Source: Aquatica leii
Taxonomy: Eukaryota > Arthropoda > Insecta > Coleoptera > Lampyridae
Reading direction: 5' to 3'
Assembly (NCBI GenBank): GCA_035610365.1
Contig: CM069437.1
Location: 59,978,093 to 60,042,092, forward strand
Length of the DNA: 64,000 nt
This document shows positions 54,501-64,000 of the stretch, piece by piece. A program made the position numbers and the translations under genes. The notes under the pieces were generated by a model. That model saw nothing but the letters and a program-made list of their open reading frames with translations. It was not told the DNA's origin and did not search any database. The number at the start of each line of letters is the position of its first letter. Position 1 is the first letter of the stretch.

Positions 54501-56760
54501 AAGACCACTATTGAGCTTTTATTCACCATTTGCATTAAGTTTACCAACTAATAAGCTTTTACTTATTATTTAAAACAGTTGAATAACAGTTTTAATTAAT
54601 TTCTCAATTGCAATGTTACTTTGAGTTTTATCAGAAACATCTCATAAACTATGTTATTCTTTATTCATTATTCATAGCGTCTTTGTCTTATACCTTCTGC
54701 ATTTAGTTATTAACGTTATTAAATATGGTACAGTTGTGTTTAAAGTTGTGTAAACGTGTTATTTAAATTTTATTTGTATAAAATATAAAATATACAAAAC
54801 GATCTCTAGATTATAGAGCAACTGGTTGTCAACATCACCTTCCTGTAACTTTTTAGGTTTAATTACATTTTTTTATTTATTTGAAAAAATCAAAAAAGAA
54901 GTTTTATCTCATTAGCGTTTACTGTTTAAATCAATATTTTAGTGACTTTCTCATCACGTCTACTACACAATGTACTAAATTAGAAAGGTCGAATTAATAA
55001 CGAACTCATTGTAATCTAGCACGCAGCACTATGTTATATCTAAAGAATCTAAAAAAAACGAACGTTAAAATAAATTGAAAGTTTACGATAGTCATAAACA
55101 CTAACCTTTTTAGAAGAAGAACAAACAAACATGACAGTTAAAGAAATCTATAAAATCGACTATGAAAATAAATCCTAGAGAAAACCGAATCAGTCGAACA
55201 AAAATTAAGAAATCACATTTTAAGAATGTACCTACCTACTTTATTACGTTATTTTCTAACTTCACGTAATTAACAGTTTCAACCCTAAAAGATAATATAG
55301 CAATGTCAGTACATAAACGTTCTGGGTTATAAATCGGTCATTATTGGAACTATAAAGTCTGATTTATGGCTCGTGTACGTTTATGTAAGAAATTCTCTTG
55401 TGTAAACGAAAGGGCATTTCATAATTTATATGGGGCAACAAAGCTTTGTTGTTAATTATGAACGGCGTCGAATTTTCTAAATTAATTGTAAAGAGCTTCT
55501 TTAGTTCCTTTACGCGATTTTAATTATTTTAATTAAGCGTTTTAATTATCTCGGTTAACGCGTATCTACGTGCTTGTCGTTGTTTGTATTTTTTTTCGAA
55601 TTAATTTGTTTCGGCTTTTATTTGTAGCTACTTTATATATTTTAGGACAAAAAGTGGTGTTGTCGCGTTAAGGGTCTTAATTTGAAATGCTAATTTTAGG
55701 TCAACCTAAATATTTCTTTTTCAATAGTATCGCGACGGCAAATAACTTATTGACTAATTAATATTTATAACCAGTAGCCGCCGTCGTTTTTGCTTAAACT
55801 TATTTATGTACGTTTACTGACATGCAGATTGTTGTACTAGCTTTGAGCCAAGTTACATTCATAAAACAAAAAAAGAACACACAAGTAGTAATTTTATTTT
55901 TTGTACTGCCAACATCGCCAACGTCACTATTCGTTTGTTAGTGTAGTTACGTAATGGGCGAAAAAAGCTCTAAGGTGGCAAAATGAAAACTAGAAATCTA
56001 CATAAAACTAAATTTTCAAAACCAATTATTATATTAGAACGAGTATGCGACAGGTGCAAAAATCATTTAAAAATCTTGAAATTCAGTTAAAATTGGAAAA
56101 AAAAACGATGTTAAAGTTAATGTCCAATCTGACAGATTTAGTAATAAATGTAGTACCAACATTATATTTCTGGTGTTTTTTTTATTTATTCAAAAAAGAA
56201 TGTAATTTTTACAAAAAGCAACACAAAAAAATATTGTACGTTACTCTCGTCGAAAGTATCATAGCATAACTTAGTCACAAGCAGCGCTCGGCCGTACGAC
56301 GTTCGTTATGCTATGCCTGACATTATACAGGGTTATTCCCGCTATACGGCTCAAGATATTGTAGTCAAAAAACATTTTACTTTTAGGATATATAAAAGTC
56401 TATTATTTAAAATTATTTTCATATTATACAGGGTGTCGTAAAAGCCGTCAAAGTATCAAAATTGTGTTTTTTTAAAAACCCTTACATATTATTGCATTTT
56501 TGAACTCTCCGATCAAAATAACTTTGTGTTTTAATAAAGTTTATGAGGTTTCATTGAAATTTTAACAAATAACTACTATATGAGTTGCTACACAATTGTA
56601 TAAATAATATTTTATTACCTAACTGCTATTATTAAAACATTTGGTATAGAGTTTATTTTCATTGTACATTAGATATAATATGAAGTTTAACGTAATACAG
56701 TTTGATAATTAAGCCTTTTCATTAACATCGAAGCAGTTTATATAAATTATTTTTGAATAC
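54500..56760. other. No recognisable gene; two ACAGGGT motifs
   Basis: AT-rich. TTATACAGGGTTATTCCCGC (near 56324) and TTATACAGGGTGTCGTAAAA (near 56430) lie about 107 bases apart. The frame at 56045-56269 matches nothing I know. Confidence 0.5.
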
Positions 56761-56946
56761 TGTGTGTGGCGTTTGATATTTGGCAACGCTGAAATATGGT
56801 TAGCTACAGGAAGCAAAAAATGCCCGCGCATGCCGTAAGGAAAGATCACGATCTTAAGCAAAAGGAAGTCCACCCACTTGCTGTCCAGCCTTTGTCGCGT
56901 ACAGGTCTCGCTGCTTGTTCTGTTAGTATGGTGATCAAGACACCAC

Positions 56947-56970
56947 AGTGGTGACTTTGACGTGATTTGT
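56947..56970 (+). other. Gypsy leader / primer-binding-like sequence
   Basis: CAGTGGTGACTTTGACGTGA resembles the TGGTGACCCCGACGTGA found just upstream of gag in many insect Gypsy elements. It lies about 30 bases before the gag ATG. The 5' LTR should end just upstream, but I cannot set its boundaries. Confidence 0.5.
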
Positions 56971-56998
56971 GTATGCTATTGTAAAAAGAAAAAAAAAG

Positions 56999-59900
56999 AT
57001 GGCGAACGACAACGTGGTCACATCTTCTTTGCCTCAACCACAACGTGTTGTTTTAACGTTACCATCATTTTGGCTAGAACAACCTGCAGCAAGGTTCGCG
57101 CAAATAGAAGAACAATTTTTATTAAACGGAGTGACAGACGATGAAAAAAAAAATAATTAGTTACGAGTAGTTTAGATTTGCGTTACGTTTCAGAAGTACT
57201 AGACATTATAGTGACGCCCCCACCTGAAAATAAATATATTAAAATTAAAAAAGACTGATTATTATTTGTCCACGTCGCATGAGAAAAAGACACGACAGCT
57301 GCTAGAGTTCGAAGAACTCGGAGACCGGAAACCCAGTCAATTCCTACGTCATCTACGTGGATTAGCTGGAAAAACAATGCCGGACGATTTACTCTGAACA
57401 ATTTGGAAAAGTCGCTTTCCAGCGTACGCACAAGTAATTTTAGCAACCGTAGCTGCGCAACCGTTGAATGACGCAGCCAGGCTCGCCGACCAGGTTTGTA
57501 AAACATGGCCAAAACGTTAATTTGCGGCATATAACGCAATACCCACACCTCCGATACCGTAAGTACGAACCGATGCCAGCAAAGATGTTTGATGTTAGCG
57601 CCATCTCTCTGCAATTGGCAGCAATGTCGTCACGGTTGCTGTAATTGGAACAAAATAGCCGATTATAATTACAGAAGACGTTTTAGTTCTCTAAGTCGAC
57701 TTCGAGAAAATAATCCAGACTACTGTATTTATCACGACAGATTCGGGCAAAGGGGCGCGTAAATGCAGAGCACCGTGCAGTTTTCATAGAAACTGAATAA
57801 CCAGTCTGTGGAGGCGGCAGTAAACAGGCAAACAGGACAATGCGGTCTTTTCGTTTCCGATAAAGCAGACAAAGTACAATATTTAGTAGACACCGGTGCG
57901 GACGTTTCAGTGTTTCCAAAAAGACTTGCAAATTGCCAATCAGAAAAAACTGACTTTTGTTTAAATGCGGTAAATGGTGCGAAGTTTTGTACCTATGGTT
58001 TAGTTAGTAAGTGTTTAAATTTAGGTTTAACACGTGCGTTTGTTTGAAACTTTCTAATAACAGACATTGATCATGCAATAATCGGTGCTGACTTTTTAAC
58101 TCATTATGGACTTATAGAAAATTTAAGGAACCTTAGATTAGTAGACACTGTGACAAATCTGATTAGTGTAGGACAAGTGCGCGGTGCAAACATTCATTTG
58201 ATACAAATTTATATAGGTGAGACAAGTGACGTATACTTGCCGTTGTTGCAAAGATACCTAAAGGTTGTTACACCGACATGGCCTGGTAATCCTGTACAGC
58301 ATCAAACAGTGCATTATGTTTATACGACACCAAGACCAACAGTCTCAAGTTGCCCAAAAAGGATAGCCCGACAAATTTAGGGCAGCGAAAAATGAGTATG
58401 ATGATCTACTTCGTACTGGTATTGTAAGACCGTCTTCAAGTGAGTGGAGTTCACCATTGCATCTTGTCGCTAAGAAAAATGGAGTATTGAGACTATGTAA
58501 AGACTACAGGGCATTAAACGCTCGTACCAGATAACTACCCAGTACGACATATTTAAGATTTTTCTTAATCATTATATGGAAAAAAATCTTTTTAATAATT
58601 GATTTGGAAAAAGCTTACCATCAAATCCCGGTAACACCAAAAGACGTCCAGAAAACAGCTATCACTACTCCATTTAGATTGTTTGAGTACCTCTACATGT
58701 CATTTAGTTTTAGAAATGCTGCTCAAACTTTTCAACGTTTTATTGATGAAGTGATTCGGGACTTTGACTTCTGTTTTCCATACATCGATGACATTATTGG
58801 GTTTTCTAAAACTGAACACCAACATGAAGAACACCTTAAACTACTATTTAAGCGTTTTACACAGTATGGTGTAATAATAAATCCAGAGAAGTGCAGTTTC
58901 GTTAAGGCTACAGTCAACTTTCTCAACTATACGATAAATTCAGAGGGCATAAAACCACCTCACGAAAAAGTTGAAGCCATCCAGAAATATCCTCGACCGC
59001 AAACTATTAGTGACTTTTGCAGATTTTCGGAAATGCTAAACTTCTTTAGAAGATGTGAACCTCAGGCAGCTAACAAATTAACACCATTAAAAACCCTGCT
59101 AAAAGGATCCAAAAATGGGAAGAAGAAAATCTATTAGTCGGATAGCAATATAAAAACCTTTGAAGATATTAAAAACATCCTATCATCTGCCACATTATTG
59201 GTACATCCCAAAGTAAATGCTTCTTTAGCCATTCGCGTCAATGCTGCCAACAAAGCAATTGTTGGTACCTTGCAACAGTAACAGGATGGGATATAGAAAC
59301 CTCTATCTTTCTATTCTCAGAAATTAAACTCGGCACAGTGCAATTACAGTACTTATGATTGTGTTTATGCGGCTGTGCAGCGTTTTAGACACAGTATCGA
59401 AGGTAGACAATTTACAATCTACACGGAGCATAAGCCACTGACATATGCGTTTCGACAGAAACCAGAGAAAGCGTCTTTCAGGCAGCTTAGATATTTAGAT
59501 TTTATATCGCAATTTACAATTGATATACAATACGTAGCAGGAACAAAGAATGTTGTTGCAGATGCCATGTCACGGATAGATGCAATAAGGGCACAGCTGG
59601 ACATGTTATATATTGAACTAGCAAAATCCCAAAGTACTGATGATGAATTTCAAAATCTGCTTAAGAACGAAACCGATATGAAACTGAAACTTTTCAATTT
59701 TAACGATAATGCAGAAGTTTATTGCGACACATCCACATTGAAAGTGCGTCCATATCTGACACCACTATTCCGTAAGTCCATGTTTAACAAGTTACACAAC
59801 TTATCCCATCCCGGTGTAAGAAGCAGTACACATATGATCAAAGAGCATTTTGTTTAGCCTAAAATGGAAAAGGACATAAAGAGATGGACTACAAAGTGTT

Positions 59901-60640
59901 TATCTTGATAACGTGTCAAAGTATACAAACATACGCACGCAACACCATTACCGGAAGCTCGTTTTGATCATGTGCATTTAAAACTAATCGCTTTTCTACC
60001 TTATTGGCAAGGCTATACATATTGTCTCACATGCGTTGATTGTTATTCAAGATGGGTTAAAGTGATACCATTAAAAGACATCGAAGCCAACACCATAGTA
60101 AAAGCTTTTGCATATAATTGGATCGCTCGCTTTGGAGTACTACTTAGAATTACGACAGATCGTGGTTGACAGTTTGAATGCCAGCTGTTTACCAGTCTTG
60201 CTAATTTCATGGGTTCAGAACACTGCCTAACCACAAGTTATCATCCCCAAACGAACGGAATAATAGAACGTCTGCATCGACAGTTAAAAGCTGAAATTAC
60301 ATGTTACAACACTACCATTGGGTTGATACATTACCAACAGTCTTATTGGGAATGCGTTCAGCTTACAAAGAAGATTTGAAGGCAATCAGTGCTAAATTGG
60401 TTTATGGTCAATTATTACAATTGCCAAGCATATTTTTTGAATCACGCTCAGAGAAATCACCTCACATATTATATGTTGCTGATTAAGACACCACACTGTG
60501 TTAACAAAATGGTTTCTTGCAACGCCAGTTTCTCATCATGTTACCATGAAGGTTTTAGTTGAATTGTGTTAAATCATAAAACAAATTAAAAAAGCAACAA
60601 AACGGTTAGAAGCTAGAGTGATAGACACCGTTTAAATCTA
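56999..60640 (+). pseudogene. Ty3/Gypsy gag-pol (copy 3), long but broken
   Basis: Gag starts with ATG at 56999 (LPSFWLEQPAARFAQIEEQF) and soon degrades. Retropepsin: YLVDTGADVSVFP with the active DTG at 57889-57897, then IIGADFLTHYGL. Reverse transcriptase: [20 protein letters not shown] (58604) and the intact box YIDDIIGFS (58781). RNase H: YTEHKPLTYAF (usual Asp is Glu) and VADAMSRIDA. Integrase: HNLSHPG with a degraded zinc finger, VDCYSRW (near 60040), TTDRG (60153) and GIIERLHR (60260), so all three catalytic acids survive. At least ten frame breaks. No env-like frame was seen after integrase, and no LTR pair could be matched. Confidence 0.92.
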
Positions 60641-61670
60641 TTCAACACTGAAATAGAATCAATGACAAGGCACTGGTTAAACCAACAAATATACTTATTT
60701 TTTAAAAGAGAAGAAGAAATTAAAAAGAATTAGGTACATAAATAGTAGTAAAAAATAATTCTATAAATATCACAGTTTTAGCGTTGATAAAAGTCCTGGA
60801 AGTTAGGCAACCCTCCACACAAAGTTATCAAAATACAACATACGACAAAACATAATCAAATAATATGCAATTTTAGAGTTAATCTTTGATTTAATGTGAA
60901 ACTAGTGACTTCACACATGTTTCAAATCGCATTTCACACCGTAGGAATAAAAAACCTGCATGTGTTAATTGTGATAATAATCTATGTCGTACGTATTTCA
61001 GGTTTGATAAATGTACAAATTACTGACAAGTAAAAGAAAAAAGAGCACTTACGGTTGTCCATGCGGATAGCTATCGACCCGTTTTAACCATCCCTTAAAT
61101 TCTCTAAGAAAATGAAGAAAAATTAGATATAGGATCGTATCACTATTCAGTTGCTTATCGGCAAACAAGGAATTCTAGTTAAAAGTGGTTTCCATCAATT
61201 TTAAAGCAGGTGTGCTTCCAAGGTTCTTTAAACATCACACAAATTGCAAATATGACCAATTCCCCCAGATTATCTCGGAAGTGACTTGATTGATCGATAG
61301 ACTCTTTTACGTACGTACGTGGTTCTAATTATAGCCTCTAGCGGAAGGTAATGGATTAATCATGAATATTTCTAAATTGGCTCAACACGTGATGCTATCG
61401 TAAATCGCTATAACAATTACGGGAAAATCAACGTACATCGCAAAAATATGAATCAAATGGTTAGCCCAGAAAAAATTTTACAAAAACTCATTTTATAACA
61501 CAGATGCTTGTAAAATTTTAAAAGTGAAAACTCCGCTGGAACTCGAAAAATAGTTTCAATTTGACATTTTTGTATAAATTTTATACAAGGGTCAAACATT
61601 ATAATAAAAAATTTTTAACATAACAGTTGTTTCAAACATAAAGTAATGCCGCATTTTGTACAACTATAAA
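60640..61670. other. No recognisable gene
   Basis: AT-rich. Probably Gypsy 3' untranslated sequence and older debris. A short VLPRFFKH-like translation near 61210 was judged to be chance. Confidence 0.45.
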
Positions 61671-61672
61671 TG

Positions 61673-62990
61673 CTAAATAATGTTTTTTGCTGTGTTGGTA
61701 ACACACCTGACAGCGTCGTTTTTGAGCGTTTTTGACGTTCCCGGCTCCGGTTTTTCTTGAGGATTATATTTCTGTAAGATTTTTTTAATTTTCACCGGAA
61801 GATTTGCAATTTGGGCTCGAATTCGTAATTGCTCTTCTACCAAAGTTAGAGGCAGTTTTTTCAAAAATTCCCTTCTTGAAACAAATTCATGTTGATTTGC
61901 GATAAAAATTGTTCTAGAGCCCACCTACGTAAGGTGATAAAAAATTACTATTGGCTACATTTTTGTCGATCGGCCAACATAAGTTTGTCAACCACATCTA
62001 CACCTCGCTAGAAACTTCTGTTGAAGAAACATATTTTTTTTAGAAACGTAAAAAACAAGAGTCATCTTTCGTTTATTCAAAAATGCTGGTAAAACAGGTA
62101 CGCTTTTTTGACGACACAAAAGTTGGCTGAGCTGTCTTTTATTTTTTCTTATTATACCCACATAAGAAAGCTTATTTTTTCAGCTTCTTCACTAGCTTTA
62201 AACTTGTAAACCAGATATCCGCGGTAATGTTTTGACCGGATCCAAAAATTGGTTTAAAAAACCGCATTACATTCGAATCTGATAAAAGATTGGCAAAAAG
62301 GACGGTTTGGCTGCGGCTCACAGAATATCTCCATATTAACGGTACAGTACAGTTTGGCTTCGGTAAGACAAAATATTTTTATTCTATATTTGTTTAGTTT
62401 TGATGGAATATATTACCTAAATAAGCATCGACATCGAAATCCAGGCAAGATGTCATCAATTATAACATTTTGGCGGAGATGATAGTGTTTTTGACAAGTT
62501 TCGACAAAAACGGTAAAAAGATCCTTTACCAGAGCCGATTTATCGTGTTTATGTCGCGTTTTTCTAGTATCTCTGTCGTCAAATTTTAAACATCTTATCA
62601 AAAATCTAAAGCGTGTTTCAGACATTGCCATTCAAAAAATGTTTATTCCTAACCCATCACTAGCTCAGATCTCGCAAAGTCGTCGATGGCATCCTCAAAA
62701 TACACCCGTTAAATACAATAGTACTCAAAAATGCTTTAATTTTTGCTTTGTTTGTAGGTGGGCAGTTTCTTTCTTTTCCAAATTTTTCTCGAATAATGTT
62801 ATGTTAGTGTATTGCACTAATAAATATTCCGTAAAAAATAGATTCCAGCATTCGAGTTTAGTTTTGTCATTTCTCGCAGCCTCTCCTACTATACCAGGTA
62901 ATTTTATAAAAAAATTATGAAGACTTGTTTTTATAATTTTAAACGTTTCTTTTTTCCATATATTTTTATATAAGAACACATATAAAAAAA
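61673..62990 (-). pseudogene. piggyBac transposase, nearly full length (copy 2)
   Basis: N-terminal KLPGIVGEAARNDKTKLECW and NLFFTEYLL at 62979-62850, then MSETRFRFLIRCLKFDDRDT (62630) and IDDILPGFRCRCLFR. In broken frames come KIFCLTEAK (first catalytic Asp replaced by Glu), ITADIWFTSLKLVKK (second Asp kept) and GVDVVDKLMLADRQK (third Asp kept, near 61975). The C-terminal frame 61673-61924 has SRREFLKKLPLTLVEEQLRI and then the start of the cysteine-rich zone (VRCVTN). It is a different family from the copy at 9650. Terminal repeats and TTAA duplication were not found. Confidence 0.9.
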
Positions 62991-63212
62991 AATTTCGTAC
63001 ATTTCCATCGCCGAAATCATTTGGGATTTTAATAAAATAGCAGCAAAAAAGAGATTATTTGGATTTACTCTTTTCAAAACTATTTAAGGCACATCGAACT
63101 GAAAATGTGGTGACTAACAGGTGGTTAAGAAGTGTTTAAGTTATGGGAAAATAAGTTACAGTGAAGTGTTACACTAAATCATATTTAATATCCCAATTAT
63201 AATAAACTTTAC

Positions 63213-63790
63213 ATTTTATACAGGGTGTCTAAAAATTAAAACCTATCAATGAAGAAATTTAAATTAATTTAAGCCTATAAATGTACTTTTATCGAATGGT
63301 ATTAGAATGTTCTATGCTAAGACTTTCCGTTTTTACACAATACGCCAAATAATCGTTTTTTTACCATTTGATGTTTTTTTAATAAAAGTTCTGTAATCTA
63401 GTTGCTTGTTGTATTTAGAAATATCACGTATAAGAATAATAATGAAAAATGTTTTCACAAATGTTTAATAACTTGGAACGTAATTTATAATCCAACAGGC
63501 TATAGCAGCAATAATAATAATAATAACATAATAACAATTACATAAAACAAAACGAAAGCAATTATAACAGTTGTTCAAAACGTCAACCTTCCATATCCAG
63601 ACACTTACATATACTTTTTGTGAACTATTGCTAACTCTGAACAACATTTGCAAAGTTGCAGTTTTAAAAGTGTCTCTTATGCGTCTTTTTATATTTTGTA
63701 GTGTTGCCGATAGGGTATTGTAGACATTTCTATTTATGTATCCCCACAACAAAATTTGGTGTAATTAATTTTGGGAATTTGAGGGGAGAA
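63213..63790 (-). pseudogene. mariner-type transposase C-terminus with possible left end
   Basis: The minus-strand frame from 63752 reads LWGYINRNVYNTLSATLQNI and KRRIRDTFKTATLQMLFRV. This is the tail of mariner transposases that end DFFLWGY..VY...TLQELK.RI. It resembles the end of the copy at 45800. The plus strand at 63213 reads TATACAGGGTGTCT, which could be the element's terminal repeat on the 3' side of the gene. The catalytic core is not visible upstream. Confidence 0.7.
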
Positions 63791-64000
63791 GACCAATTGC
63801 AAAATCCAATTTTTCTAATCCACTTGTTTTATTTATTATTTATCGTTGGTATAATATTACTATTATTATTGTCATAGTCTGTTGAATTATAAATTATTGT
63901 TCTTAAACTTAGAATTTTTATTGAAAACACAAATGGTACAAAAAACGGATCTGATACTATTTGATAGGTAATTAAAAAGTACATTTTCTGGTAGATTAGA
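63791..64000. other. No recognisable gene
   Basis: AT-rich; the window ends here. Confidence 0.5.

Noticed and set aside
57183-57614. 143-codon minus-strand frame
   Set aside because: It overlaps degraded gag of the plus-strand Gypsy copy and has no family signal.
61190-61270. VLPRFFKH-like translation resembling a heat-shock-factor DNA-binding domain
   Set aside because: Only about eight residues agree, with stops on both sides and none of the other conserved residues of that domain.

Overview
This window looks like a gene-poor, strongly AT-rich stretch of an arthropod, most likely insect, nuclear genome. I found no host gene that I can name, and no rRNA, tRNA, CRISPR array, bacterial operon or ribosome-binding-site pattern. 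Almost everything recognisable is a transposable element in some state of decay. The mix (Ty3/Gypsy, BEL/Pao, Penelope-like, RTE- and Jockey-type LINEs, hAT with MYM/TTF-type transposase, piggyBac, Tc1/mariner, pogo, a probable CACTA/EnSpm-like piece, MITEs and fold-back elements) is typical of large insect genomes. Placing it closer, for example in beetles or hemipterans, would be a guess.

Layout. 1-2260: AT-rich, one odd hairpin. 2269-6028: a nearly complete hAT element (minus-strand transposase, terminal inverted repeats, 8-bp duplication) inside a GACGT-rich degenerate repeat. 6783-7285: N-terminus of a second transposon protein flanked by the same GACGT repeats. 8560-10790: BEL/Pao gag-protease joined to a piggyBac transposase, both on the minus strand. 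13190-15151: a 417-bp MITE with a TAA duplication, then a 959-bp inverted-repeat element. 20373-26000: a small inverted-repeat element, then a minus-strand Gypsy pol split by a solo LTR (22306-23645). 27051-30834: a fold-back element with arms of about 590 bp. 30930-34660: pogo core, RTE-type LINE, second Gypsy. 38165-41033: Penelope-like reverse transcriptase, then a Tc1-like transposase with an apparent intron. 43330-46300: a second copy of that Tc1-like gene interrupted by a hAT element, then a DD41D-spaced mariner. 47341-53534: a head-to-head inverted duplication of an unnamed transposase-like gene, one arm holding another solo LTR of the 22306 family. 53560-54500: Jockey-like LINE. 56999-60640: third Gypsy gag-pol. 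61673-62990: second piggyBac. 63213-63790: 3' end of a mariner.

The elements do not act together as a pathway. The information lies in the nesting order (hAT in Tc1, LTR in Gypsy, LTR in the inverted duplication, hAT in the GACGT repeat), which gives a relative history. The two items most worth following up are the unnamed gene of the inverted duplication, which carries a plausible D...D-CxxH...E catalytic layout and one reading frame open for about 530 codons, and the pair of Tc1-like copies that share the same premature stop and the same changed catalytic residue.
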